From an uncultured Ruminococcus sp. (GTDB taxonomy: Bacteria > Bacillota > Clostridia > Oscillospirales > CAG-272): a stretch of 9,522 bases of DNA. Location: NCBI GenBank assembly GCA_902797125.1, contig CADBRS010000090.1, positions 1 to 9,522 of the forward strand. The letters are read 5' to 3'. The notes beneath the pieces were generated by a model that saw only the letters and a list, made by a program, of their open reading frames with translations, was not told the origin of the DNA and ran no database searches. The position numbers and the translations under genes were made by a program. Below, piece by piece: positions 1 through 5,946 of this stretch. Within the stretch, counting starts at the first letter, position 1, and every line of letters starts with the position of its first letter.

Positions 1-813
1 ATTCTGCCAGGCTATCTGTCTCCCTATCTGGGAAAATGGGTCTATCATATGGGACTGCTGCCTTTGTACAGAGCCAACGATATCGCTTTTTATCAGAGTT
101 CTCATGTTCATATGTTCGTTTATCTGATCGATCCCGAAAGCACTTCGTTTGCAACGGAGCTATCCTACCTTCAGAAGCAGGAAGCTGTCGGGGATCCGGA
201 TCGGTTCACGGCCTATCATTACGATATCGGCGAAGCTGAGATCTGTCAGCGTTCAGGCAAAAAGACTGAAGCGCAGATTCTTCCGTTTGGCCCGGATGAG
301 GACTTGTTTCTGTGCCGCTTGGATGTGGCCGATGAGCAAGCCAAAGATCATGTTTTCGAACTGAACCAGCCCATTGAGGGCTGTGCATATCCCGGTCATC
401 CGCTGGTCACGAGGAGGGCAATATCATCCGTCGCTGTGATGGGGGTTGTCAAACCGTTTCAGATGGATCCGGATGATTTCGTGCTGAAACCGGACAACAC
501 CTATGAAATCACAGGCCCATGGCTTCGGATCCGGTACGAGATCGATGACGGACATCAAACCGTGATTCTGGACAAGCCCGTCCTTCTGGAACGGTTCTCG
601 GACGGCGTCAGCATCGGAAAATCTCTCTATGAATTCTACCACGTCCTCAAATTGGATCTTTCCGGGCCGGATCGCGTCTACAAGATCACGATGACGGTAC
701 TTTACAAAAACAAACCCCGAAAAACAGCCTGTTCATTCGAAATCCGAAAAGAAGATGTGGACATATCGGCTTGCATCCGTTATAATAGTTTCGGAAACAA
801 GTCGGGTACTTGA
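1..813 (+). CDS. Unrecognised protein, 3' part only (5' end outside window)
   Basis: The reading frame is open from the first base, so this is the C-terminal 270 residues of a longer protein. The Met codons at 49 and further in are internal and none has a convincing ribosome site. It ends at TGA 811-813. The first 45 visible residues are rich in Tyr, Leu, Gly and Pro and could be the end of a membrane or membrane-adjacent segment. The remainder is soluble-looking, with alternating polar and hydrophobic stretches. The last 100 or so residues read like a beta-sandwich, with repeated short strands and a basic hairpin near the end (Tyr-Lys-Asn-Lys-Pro-Arg-Lys). I recognise no family, catalytic motif or metal site, and give no function. 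The next gene begins 40 bases downstream but has its own promoter inside this gene's 3' end, so the two need not be co-transcribed. Confidence 0.75.
   Translation: MLPGYLSPYLGKWVYHMGLLPLYRANDIAFYQSSHVHMFVYLIDPESTSFATELSYLQKQEAVGDPDRFTAYHYDIGEAEICQRSGKKTEAQILPFGPDEDLFLCRLDVADEQAKDHVFELNQPIEGCAYPGHPLVTRRAISSVAVMGVVKPFQMDPDDFVLKPDNTYEITGPWLRIRYEIDDGHQTVILDKPVLLERFSDGVSIGKSLYEFYHVLKLDLSGPDRVYKITMTVLYKNKPRKTACSFEIRKEDVDISACIRYNSFGNKSGT
758..786 (+). promoter_or_regulatory. Sigma-A-type promoter for the MgtC-family gene
   Basis: TGGACA (758-763, five of six matches to the -35 consensus) is followed by a 17-base spacer and a perfect TATAAT (781-786). Transcription would start near 793, leaving a leader of about 60 bases before the ATG at 854. 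The promoter lies entirely within the last 20 codons of the upstream gene. The match and spacing are seen directly; activity is inferred. Confidence 0.7.
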
Positions 814-853
814 AAACAAATCATTCCCCGGGAAACGACAGAAAGGGATAGAC

Positions 854-1729
854 ATGGGAATTGATGGCGTAATTTTGAGTTTTGTCAAAGGTCACGGAGC
901 ATACGGTATCGCGCTGTATCTGCTCATAACGCTGTCCATCGCTGCGATCCTTTCATTGATGATAGGACTTCAGCGTGAATTGAACGGCGAACCGGCCGGA
1001 TTGTCGACGCACATTTTGATTTCCGTTGGGAGCTCGCTCGTGATGACATTGTCGATCTGGGCGATCCGTGCAGCAGACGGCAGTCTGGATCTGATTTCCG
1101 GTGAAATCATTGATGCTTCGGTGAATTATGACACGTCGCGTATCGCTGCCGCCGTCATTTCCGGTATCGGTTTTATCGGTGCCGGCGCCATCGTTAAAAC
1201 AGGTTTCAACGTGAAAGGCCTTTCCACTGCCGCCACGCTGTGGATCAGCGCCGCGATCGGTCTGGCCTGCGGATCCGGGTTTATTGTGGAAGCCTGTATC
1301 ACGGCAGCCGTGACAATGATTATCCTCCTTTTCTCGTCCGCTATCAAGCGGGGTATCGACAGACGCCTGCCCCAACTGACCATCATGCCGAAAGGTGCCA
1401 CTCCGCTGATCGGGACGGTCAACGAACTGGCCAAACAAAACGGTATGGTCATCCGTGAAATCAAGGAAGCGGACGGCGAAGACCAATCCGACGGCCATTT
1501 GATCAAAGTCCTGTTTTCTTTCAACACGTCGATCGTTGTCCTTCGCGACGTGGCCTATTCACTGCTTTGGGACGGTCATGTCCAATATGTCGAATGCAGC
1601 AGTTCCAAATATCAGGAACGCTACGAATCGGACCAGATCCAGACCGGGGCATCTTCCGGCGGGCAGCCTGCCGGAGAAGCAGAGGATGCAGAAGACGGCG
1701 ATTCCAACGGAGACAATTCGGAAAATTGA
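854..1729 (+). CDS. MgtC/SapB family membrane protein
   Basis: A 291-residue inner-membrane protein of the MgtC/SapB family. MgtC proteins are linked to survival in low magnesium and, in Salmonella, to control of the ATP synthase; the role of family members in environmental anaerobes is mostly unknown. About four hydrophobic helices fill residues 17-37, 53-72, 97-116 and 125-160. Family signatures are Gly-Leu-Gln-Arg-Glu-Leu at 38-43 followed by Pro-Ala-Gly-Leu (47-50), Asp93-Thr-Ser-Arg96, Gly-Ile-Gly-Phe-Ile-Gly-Ala-Gly at 104-111, and a Lys-Gly-Leu-Ser-Thr-Ala-Ala-Thr-Leu-Trp stretch. The C-terminal cytosolic part (about 170-250) fits the ACT-like domain of longer MgtC proteins. A Ser/Gly/Glu/Asp-rich tail of about 40 residues is extra. 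The start at 854 is chosen because the family's first helix follows it and AGAAAGGG lies 6 bases upstream; the in-frame ATG at 755 lies inside the preceding gene. A terminator follows directly. The protein sits next to, and convergent with, another ion-related membrane protein. Confidence 0.88.
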   Translation: MGIDGVILSFVKGHGAYGIALYLLITLSIAAILSLMIGLQRELNGEPAGLSTHILISVGSSLVMTLSIWAIRAADGSLDLISGEIIDASVNYDTSRIAAAVISGIGFIGAGAIVKTGFNVKGLSTAATLWISAAIGLACGSGFIVEACITAAVTMIILLFSSAIKRGIDRRLPQLTIMPKGATPLIGTVNELAKQNGMVIREIKEADGEDQSDGHLIKVLFSFNTSIVVLRDVAYSLLWDGHVQYVECSSSKYQERYESDQIQTGASSGGQPAGEAEDAEDGDSNGDNSEN

Positions 1730-1745
1730 AATCGAACAAAAACAA

Positions 1746-1788
1746 AGCGCGGGATACCTTCACTGAGGATCCCGCGCTATATTTTTTT
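1746..1788. terminator. Bidirectional intrinsic terminator between convergent genes
   Basis: A perfect 10-bp stem (AGCGCGGGAT at 1746-1755 with ATCCCGCGCT at 1769-1778) continues, past a single bulged A, into CCT/AGG and closes on a 6-base loop (1760-1765). On the plus strand it is followed by seven T residues (1782-1788), ending the MgtC-family transcript. Read on the minus strand the other flank gives a T-rich tract (complement of 1731-1745), which suits the convergent channel gene ending at 1797. Confidence 0.9.
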
Positions 1789-1796
1789 GTTTGTGC

Positions 1797-3800
1797 TCAA
1801 TCGATCGGATAATGGATCAGCACGATGATCAATCCTTTTTCAATGCGGATCTTCTCCTTTTTGGAGAGATGGTCGCTCAGAAGCATGATCTTGGAGTTGG
1901 CGTCGAGAGTGGCTTCGCCTTCATCGATTTCCTCCATATTCAGAGCAGCTTCCATGTCGGTGATCGTGGTAAGGGTCTTTTTCGTGATATCCACGACTGA
2001 ATCGATGGCTTTTCCCACGACCTTCGTGACGGCACCCGCGATCGACTGACTGGCTTTTTCGCCGACAAACCCGATCGGGATGTATTCATGCTTGGAAGAC
2101 CTGTACACGGCCGAGACAAATTCGCCTCTGGAGGAAAATTCGACAGGCGAAGACAGATCGAACAGTTCTTCGGCATAGCGGATATCGATGTCCAGGTCTT
2201 TCTGCGTGTAATCCGTTTTGCTGGAGAGCATGCCCTGGAAGAAGGCCGTGTGGTTCGGATGGGTCATCAGCTGAACGAGATACAGCGCGACCATCTGGTT
2301 GGATATGATCACGCTCGTGACGTTCAGGGCGGCCAAAGACGAACGGTTGGACTGATCCAGCAGCTCCGCAGAAATCTCCACGTCCGCAGGCAGTCTGTGG
2401 CTGGCTTTGAGATTCAATAGCGTGAGGAATACGTTCACGTCGACATTGTCGGCATGGGCTGTCTCATCGGAAAGGATCAGGATCTTCTTTCTTCTTCTCG
2501 TGCCGGCATTCAGCTCATCGAGCAGTTTGTCCGTGTCGACGTCAAACGGATAGACCCTGCAGTCGATGCGGCCGAGTTTTGAGTCCGTATAAGCTTTGGC
2601 CTCTTCCACGATGGCTTCGCTCCGGCTGTTTTCACCGATGACGTAGAGGATGAACGAATTGGTATTGAAACGCTTCTTGAAAGGCGCTTCGGTTGTATAC
2701 GATTTCGAACTCAGCCGCCTTCCGAGTTTGCCCGGATGGCTGGCCAGAGCGTAGAGGATCTCATCGCCGTGCTCGTCATATCTGGCGACCGGAATGCAGT
2801 TATTGTAGTGCTTCATGGCCTCTTCGACGCGGGCCTTCGAGGACAGTTCGAAGAAACCGCCGCTCTGGTAAGTCATGAGGGAATAGTACAGATCCGCATA
2901 AGAAGAATTGATCGCGCTCCGGGCCAGAACGTGGCCGACGACGCTGCCTTTGGAGAAGGTGGTCAGCTGGAGATCGGCGAGTTCCGGGCTGGCTTTGACC
3001 AGTTCCTCGATGCTCCTGACCGTGTCTTCGTCGACGGCTTCGATCGCGATGGAAGCGGTCTTCGTGATCCCGATAATGCCCATCAGCAGTTTGAACGTAT
3101 CTACGTCCGTGGCTTCGGCCTGCAGCTGTTCATTGCCCGGCACCAGCAGAGCGATGGATTTGGCTTTGGCGATCGAGATCTCTTTCAGGGCTTTTCTGGA
3201 TCCCGGTTTGCCCTGCTTGACGAATACGGAAAGATTTTTTCTTTCTGTCCCGGTTTCCAGGAAGATGTTGTCGATCTGCTCGTTGATCTCATCCCGGCTT
3301 TCGTCCGAGAGGACAACCACGACGTTGCGGCCGGGCAGGAAAGACAGTTCCCGGATCAGGTTGCTTCCCGCGGGAGACCAGTTTAAAATGACAAAATGAT
3401 TTTTCAGTTTCAGACGTCCGACGTTATGCGTCCTCCGTTCGAAGACGCCGTGGAGCATGGACGTGGCAAGACCGATCAGAGAACCGGAAAACGTGATCAT
3501 CTGCACGATGGAAAGGATGATCTTCAATACGACGACAGAGTTGGGAGCGTCGTTGTAAATGCCCCCGTTGTTCATCGTGAAGACGGTGCAGTACTGAAGG
3601 TTTTTCAAAAACGATTCCCATGAATATTCCATGAGCGGAGTTCCGCTGGCAGGGAATGCCATCAGCCAGGTCATGACCCAGGCCGCGATGGCAAGCAGGA
3701 CCACATTGTAGATGATCAGTGCGTTGAATATGACCAGATAGGGGTGAGAATAGTAGAACAGTCTCAGCCAGCTGGTACGTCCTCTTTTTTTCTTGATCAT
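1797..3800 (-). CDS. CASTOR/POLLUX-like ion channel with two RCK modules
   Basis: A 667-residue membrane protein resembling the prokaryotic relatives of plant CASTOR/POLLUX (DMI1) channels, which gate cation flow through cytosolic RCK domains. There is one long hydrophobic helix at 22-49, a re-entrant pore segment at 64-84 and a second helix at 89-115. A conserved-looking junction follows (Val-Gly-Arg-Leu-Lys-Leu-Lys-Asn-His-Phe-Val-Ile-Leu-Asn-Trp-Ser, 127-142), where the family has its His-Val-Leu-Ile-Leu-Gly-Trp-Ser. The first Rossmann-like RCK module covers about 134-300. A second covers about 382-520, beginning Ser-Phe-Ile-Leu-Tyr-Val-Ile-Gly-Glu. The last 100 residues include an amphipathic segment (585-612) and an acidic stretch. 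The filter region reads Asn-Asn-Gly-Gly-Ile-Tyr-Asn-Asp-Ala-Pro (77-86) instead of the Ala-Asp-Ser-Gly-Asn-His-Ala of plant channels, so ion selectivity cannot be predicted. Each RCK glycine motif is degenerate. The ATG at 3798-3800 has AAGAGG (complement of 3808-3813) 7 bases upstream. Alternative: a TrkA-N-domain potassium channel of another subfamily. Confidence 0.78.
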   Translation of the reverse strand: MIKKKRGRTSWLRLFYYSHPYLVIFNALIIYNVVLLAIAAWVMTWLMAFPASGTPLMEYSWESFLKNLQYCTVFTMNNGGIYNDAPNSVVVLKIILSIVQMITFSGSLIGLATSMLHGVFERRTHNVGRLKLKNHFVILNWSPAGSNLIRELSFLPGRNVVVVLSDESRDEINEQIDNIFLETGTERKNLSVFVKQGKPGSRKALKEISIAKAKSIALLVPGNEQLQAEATDVDTFKLLMGIIGITKTASIAIEAVDEDTVRSIEELVKASPELADLQLTTFSKGSVVGHVLARSAINSSYADLYYSLMTYQSGGFFELSSKARVEEAMKHYNNCIPVARYDEHGDEILYALASHPGKLGRRLSSKSYTTEAPFKKRFNTNSFILYVIGENSRSEAIVEEAKAYTDSKLGRIDCRVYPFDVDTDKLLDELNAGTRRRKKILILSDETAHADNVDVNVFLTLLNLKASHRLPADVEISAELLDQSNRSSLAALNVTSVIISNQMVALYLVQLMTHPNHTAFFQGMLSSKTDYTQKDLDIDIRYAEELFDLSSPVEFSSRGEFVSAVYRSSKHEYIPIGFVGEKASQSIAGAVTKVVGKAIDSVVDITKKTLTTITDMEAALNMEEIDEGEATLDANSKIMLLSDHLSKKEKIRIEKGLIIVLIHYPID

Positions 3801-3829
3801 GAGTATACCTCTTGGTTACAGATCGACTC

Positions 3830-3845
3830 TGTTTTTTCGAAAACA
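3830..3845. repeat. Near-palindrome at the channel gene's transcription start
   Basis: TGTTTTTTCGAAAACA is a palindrome, TGTTTT/AAAACA around TTCG with two extra T residues. It overlaps the predicted start point and the edge of the -10 box of the minus-strand promoter, a usual place for a repressor site. A shorter copy of the core, TTTCGAAA, occurs at 3973-3980 just upstream of the divergent promoter. The sequence is seen; an operator role is inferred. Confidence 0.35.
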
Positions 3846-3873
3846 GTATATCACTTTGACAAGGCTCAGTCAA
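3845..3873 (-). promoter_or_regulatory. Sigma-A-type promoter for the channel gene
   Basis: On the minus strand TTGACT (complement of 3868-3873) and TATACT (complement of 3845-3850) are separated by exactly 17 bases, each one base from consensus. The start point would fall near 3838, giving a leader of about 38 bases ahead of the ATG at 3800. Confidence 0.75.
3856..3873. repeat. Inverted repeat TTGAC-N8-GTCAA over the -35 box
   Basis: The half-sites TTGAC (3856-3860) and GTCAA (3869-3873) are perfect inverted copies spaced by 8 bases. One of them is the -35 element of the minus-strand promoter. It may be a regulator-binding site, but five-base arms can also arise by chance because one arm is constrained to be a -35 box. 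Confidence 0.3.
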
Positions 3874-3996
3874 GGCGGAAACCGGAGTCCGAGCGTAGGT
3901 TTCTTCAAAAACCGGAGCCAGTCTTGAAAACCTTCTGGCGGCTCCCAAAAGACGTTCCCGGAGAGGCTTTCGTTTCGAAATAAATTCGCATAATAC
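3874..3996. other. Spacer between two divergent promoters
   Basis: These 123 bases between the two -35 boxes hold no supported gene. They contain a nine-base direct repeat AAACCGGAG (3879-3887 and 3909-3917, approximate edges), and two competing potential stems: GGAGCC (3914-3919) with GGCTCC (3940-3945), and GCCAG (3917-3921) with CTGGC (3935-3939). TTTCGAAA at 3973-3980 repeats the core of the palindrome near 3838. Candidate regulator sites for either promoter; nothing more can be claimed. Confidence 0.4.
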
Positions 3997-4025
3997 TTGA
4001 TTCGTGCGATTTTGCATGATAAAAT
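3997..4025 (+). promoter_or_regulatory. Sigma-A-type promoter for the surface-protein operon
   Basis: TTGATT (3997-4002), a 17-base spacer and TAAAAT (4020-4025), with the TG of an extended -10 at 4017-4018. Transcription would begin near 4032, about 29 bases before the ATG at 4061. It drives the binding protein and, with no terminator in between, probably the GH43 gene as well. Confidence 0.75.
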
Positions 4026-4032
4026 ATGAAAC

Positions 4033-4048
4033 AACAGTTTAGACTGTT
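4033..4048 (+). promoter_or_regulatory. Leader hairpin or operator at transcript 5' end
   Basis: AACAGT (4033-4038) and ACTGTT (4043-4048) form a perfect 6-bp inverted repeat around TTAG, placed right at the predicted transcription start and ending 2 bases before the GGAGG ribosome site (4051-4055). It could be a 5' stabilising hairpin or a dimeric repressor site; the sequence does not distinguish them. Confidence 0.4.
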
Positions 4049-4060
4049 TCGGAGGTTTTT

Positions 4061-5902
4061 ATGAAAAAAGTAATGGCCGTTATTTTGCTGGTGCTGATCA
4101 TGCTTGCGCCCGCAATCACAGGGATTTTGACTCAGGCCGCAGACGGACCTGAAAAAATCAATGTGGTCTTTTTCAACTGTGACTCGACCGAAGGGTTCGG
4201 GTTCAACAGGGCACCCACAGTGGATACTGCGAACAAGACAGAGGGGAAAGCATCTCTGAAACTCGAATTTGGGGATACGATTTTCCAGAGAGGGTTCGAA
4301 GAAGGAATCGACGCGACCGGCTGTGACACGCTGGAGTTCGACGTCTATGTTGCAAATATGGATGACCTCAATGCTATGGACTACGTAGACGGACAGATCG
4401 AGATCACTTCTTCCAAAACCGTGGATTCTCAGGAATTGGCTTGGAATCCTCTCGAAGTTCTCAAAGCCCAGGTCAAAGAAGAAGGCTGGACCCACATCAT
4501 TCTGCCTTTTTCAGAAGCAGGGAAGACCGGCGGAGACATCGATCTGTCCCACGTGAACTGGTTCCGCTGGTACTGGGTCGGTTCTCAAAACAGACTGACG
4601 CTGAATTATGATAATTTCGTTTTCACGAATCATGAACAGTATTCCAAGGTCGAGGAAGCACTCAAGTCTGAACAGGAAGGCAACGGAACACTTTTCAACG
4701 GATGTAATTCCGATGCGGGCATCACGGGCGTGACCGTCTGCGAAGATGAGAAATACGTCAAAACCGGGACCGGGTCCTGGAAATTTTCCCTCGGGGCTCA
4801 GATGGTCGTATCTTCCGGCCTGCCTACCACGGACATGTCTTCGTTCAACCGGATCGAATTCGATCTTTACGTGAGCGATGCGGAAGCGGTCAAGGCCTTG
4901 AAGGGCGACGCGGAGTTTGAGATCACTTCATCCGGCAAGAGCGATGAGAAAGAATATCACTGGTATCCTACCAACTTCCTGCAAAACGTTCAGGACGGCT
5001 GGAACCATATTACGCTGAAGTTTGCAGATGCAGGCGAAACACAAGGTGCGCCCGATCTTTCCGCCATCAATTACGTCAGATGGTACTGGGTGGGCAATGA
5101 TGCCGGCGTGGACGCCTATATCGACAACATCCGGCTGCTGACAGCAGAGGAAGAGACGCTTCTGACCGAAGAATACGAGTTCGTCGTTTTCCAGAGAAGC
5201 GAACAGCCCTATATCGTGAGCGCTACTGCGGGCAAGAATACGGAGAAGCGGTTTGCAGACCAGAATTTGGAAGTCGTCTACAAGTTTGAGATCGAACACC
5301 CGGTCGGAGCCCGTCAGATCACGTTCACAGCCAAAGTCGGTGCCCAGCTGCTGCTGCAGGTCGGGACGGACGGAGAAAATTATGAAGAAGTTTACCGCTG
5401 GACGACGGATGAGATCACTGAAGATACAGACGGAGCAACTTTCAACAAGGGTATGAGTGCCACGGTCATGACGTTTGATCTGACCGAATTTGTCGAACTC
5501 AGCAAGACCGTGAATACGGTCTATGTCCGCATCGCGGATTCTTATCCTCAGATCAACGGAGCAGGCAACGGTTGGGGCGGCAACATCTATACAGGCGTTC
5601 CTGCGGCTCTGGTCGTGACCTATGCCGACGGACTCGATACCCCGGATGAACCGGAGCCTCCGGTAGAAACGGAGACCGAGGGATCCGAAATCAGTGAATC
5701 TGAAACACAGGAACCCGGCAATACCGAGACCGACGGCGACAAAGACAGCGAATCCGTTCCGCCTGCAGGCGAGACCGATAAACCTCAAGACGAAGAGAAA
5801 AAAGGCGGCTGCGGTTCTGTTCTGGGAATCAGCGCACTGTGCCTGTCCCTTGTCAGCGTGGCAGGTACTGCCGTGCTGATCTGCAAAAAGAAAAACGATT
5901 GA
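4061..5902 (+). CDS. Membrane-anchored protein with tandem carbohydrate-binding-like modules
   Basis: A 613-residue exported protein with a signal peptide at 1-26 (Lys-Lys, hydrophobic core, Thr-Gln-Ala). Two homologous beta-rich modules follow, about 36-190 and 210-362. Matching landmarks are Leu-Glu-Phe-Asp-Val-Tyr-Val (91-97) and Ile-Glu-Phe-Asp-Leu-Tyr-Val (265-271); Ile-Glu-Ile-Thr-Ser-Ser and Phe-Glu-Ile-Thr-Ser-Ser; Gly-Trp-x-His-Ile; a shared Arg-Trp-Tyr-Trp-Val-Gly (169-174, 340-345); and a closing Tyr/Ile-Asp-Asn. The layout resembles beta-sandwich carbohydrate-binding modules, with the Trp/Tyr cluster as possible sugar platform. A third beta-rich module covers about 372-520. An acidic Pro/Glu/Thr spacer (526-581) leads to Gly-Gly-Cys-Gly-Ser (582-586), a hydrophobic helix (587-608) and Lys-Lys-Lys-Asn-Asp at the end, a likely membrane anchor with the protein facing outward. 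No catalytic motif is seen. GGAGG lies 5 bases before the ATG. It precedes a GH43 enzyme by 44 bases, which supports a polysaccharide-binding role. The binding function is inferred, and an adhesin is also possible. Confidence 0.8.
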   Translation: MKKVMAVILLVLIMLAPAITGILTQAADGPEKINVVFFNCDSTEGFGFNRAPTVDTANKTEGKASLKLEFGDTIFQRGFEEGIDATGCDTLEFDVYVANMDDLNAMDYVDGQIEITSSKTVDSQELAWNPLEVLKAQVKEEGWTHIILPFSEAGKTGGDIDLSHVNWFRWYWVGSQNRLTLNYDNFVFTNHEQYSKVEEALKSEQEGNGTLFNGCNSDAGITGVTVCEDEKYVKTGTGSWKFSLGAQMVVSSGLPTTDMSSFNRIEFDLYVSDAEAVKALKGDAEFEITSSGKSDEKEYHWYPTNFLQNVQDGWNHITLKFADAGETQGAPDLSAINYVRWYWVGNDAGVDAYIDNIRLLTAEEETLLTEEYEFVVFQRSEQPYIVSATAGKNTEKRFADQNLEVVYKFEIEHPVGARQITFTAKVGAQLLLQVGTDGENYEEVYRWTTDEITEDTDGATFNKGMSATVMTFDLTEFVELSKTVNTVYVRIADSYPQINGAGNGWGGNIYTGVPAALVVTYADGLDTPDEPEPPVETETEGSEISESETQEPGNTETDGDKDSESVPPAGETDKPQDEEKKGGCGSVLGISALCLSLVSVAGTAVLICKKKND

Positions 5903-5946
5903 GAAGGCTGACGGTCAGTTCAGTTCTTTGTTGGAATAGTTTAATT

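Noticed and set aside
2736..3386. 216-codon plus-strand open frame opposite the channel gene
   Set aside because: Mirrors RCK-module coding sequence; no promoter or ribosome site on that strand.
3801..3844. Riboswitch (for example magnesium or cyclic dinucleotide) ahead of the channel gene
   Set aside because: The predicted leader is only about 38 bases, too short for any known class.
3424..4017. 197-codon minus-strand frame reaching across the channel gene start into the divergent region
   Set aside because: It overlaps the real channel gene's start, in a different frame, along with its promoter, and has no family resemblance.
4928..5788. 286-codon open frame on the minus strand inside the 613-residue gene
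   Set aside because: It lies wholly opposite a gene with clear domain structure and signal peptide, has a low-complexity Arg/Asp/Phe composition and no ribosome site; it is an antisense shadow.
5908..5918. CTGACGGTCAG palindrome as an operator or terminator
   Set aside because: The arms are five bases with a one-base centre, no T run follows and no promoter is nearby; kept only as a remark in a finding.
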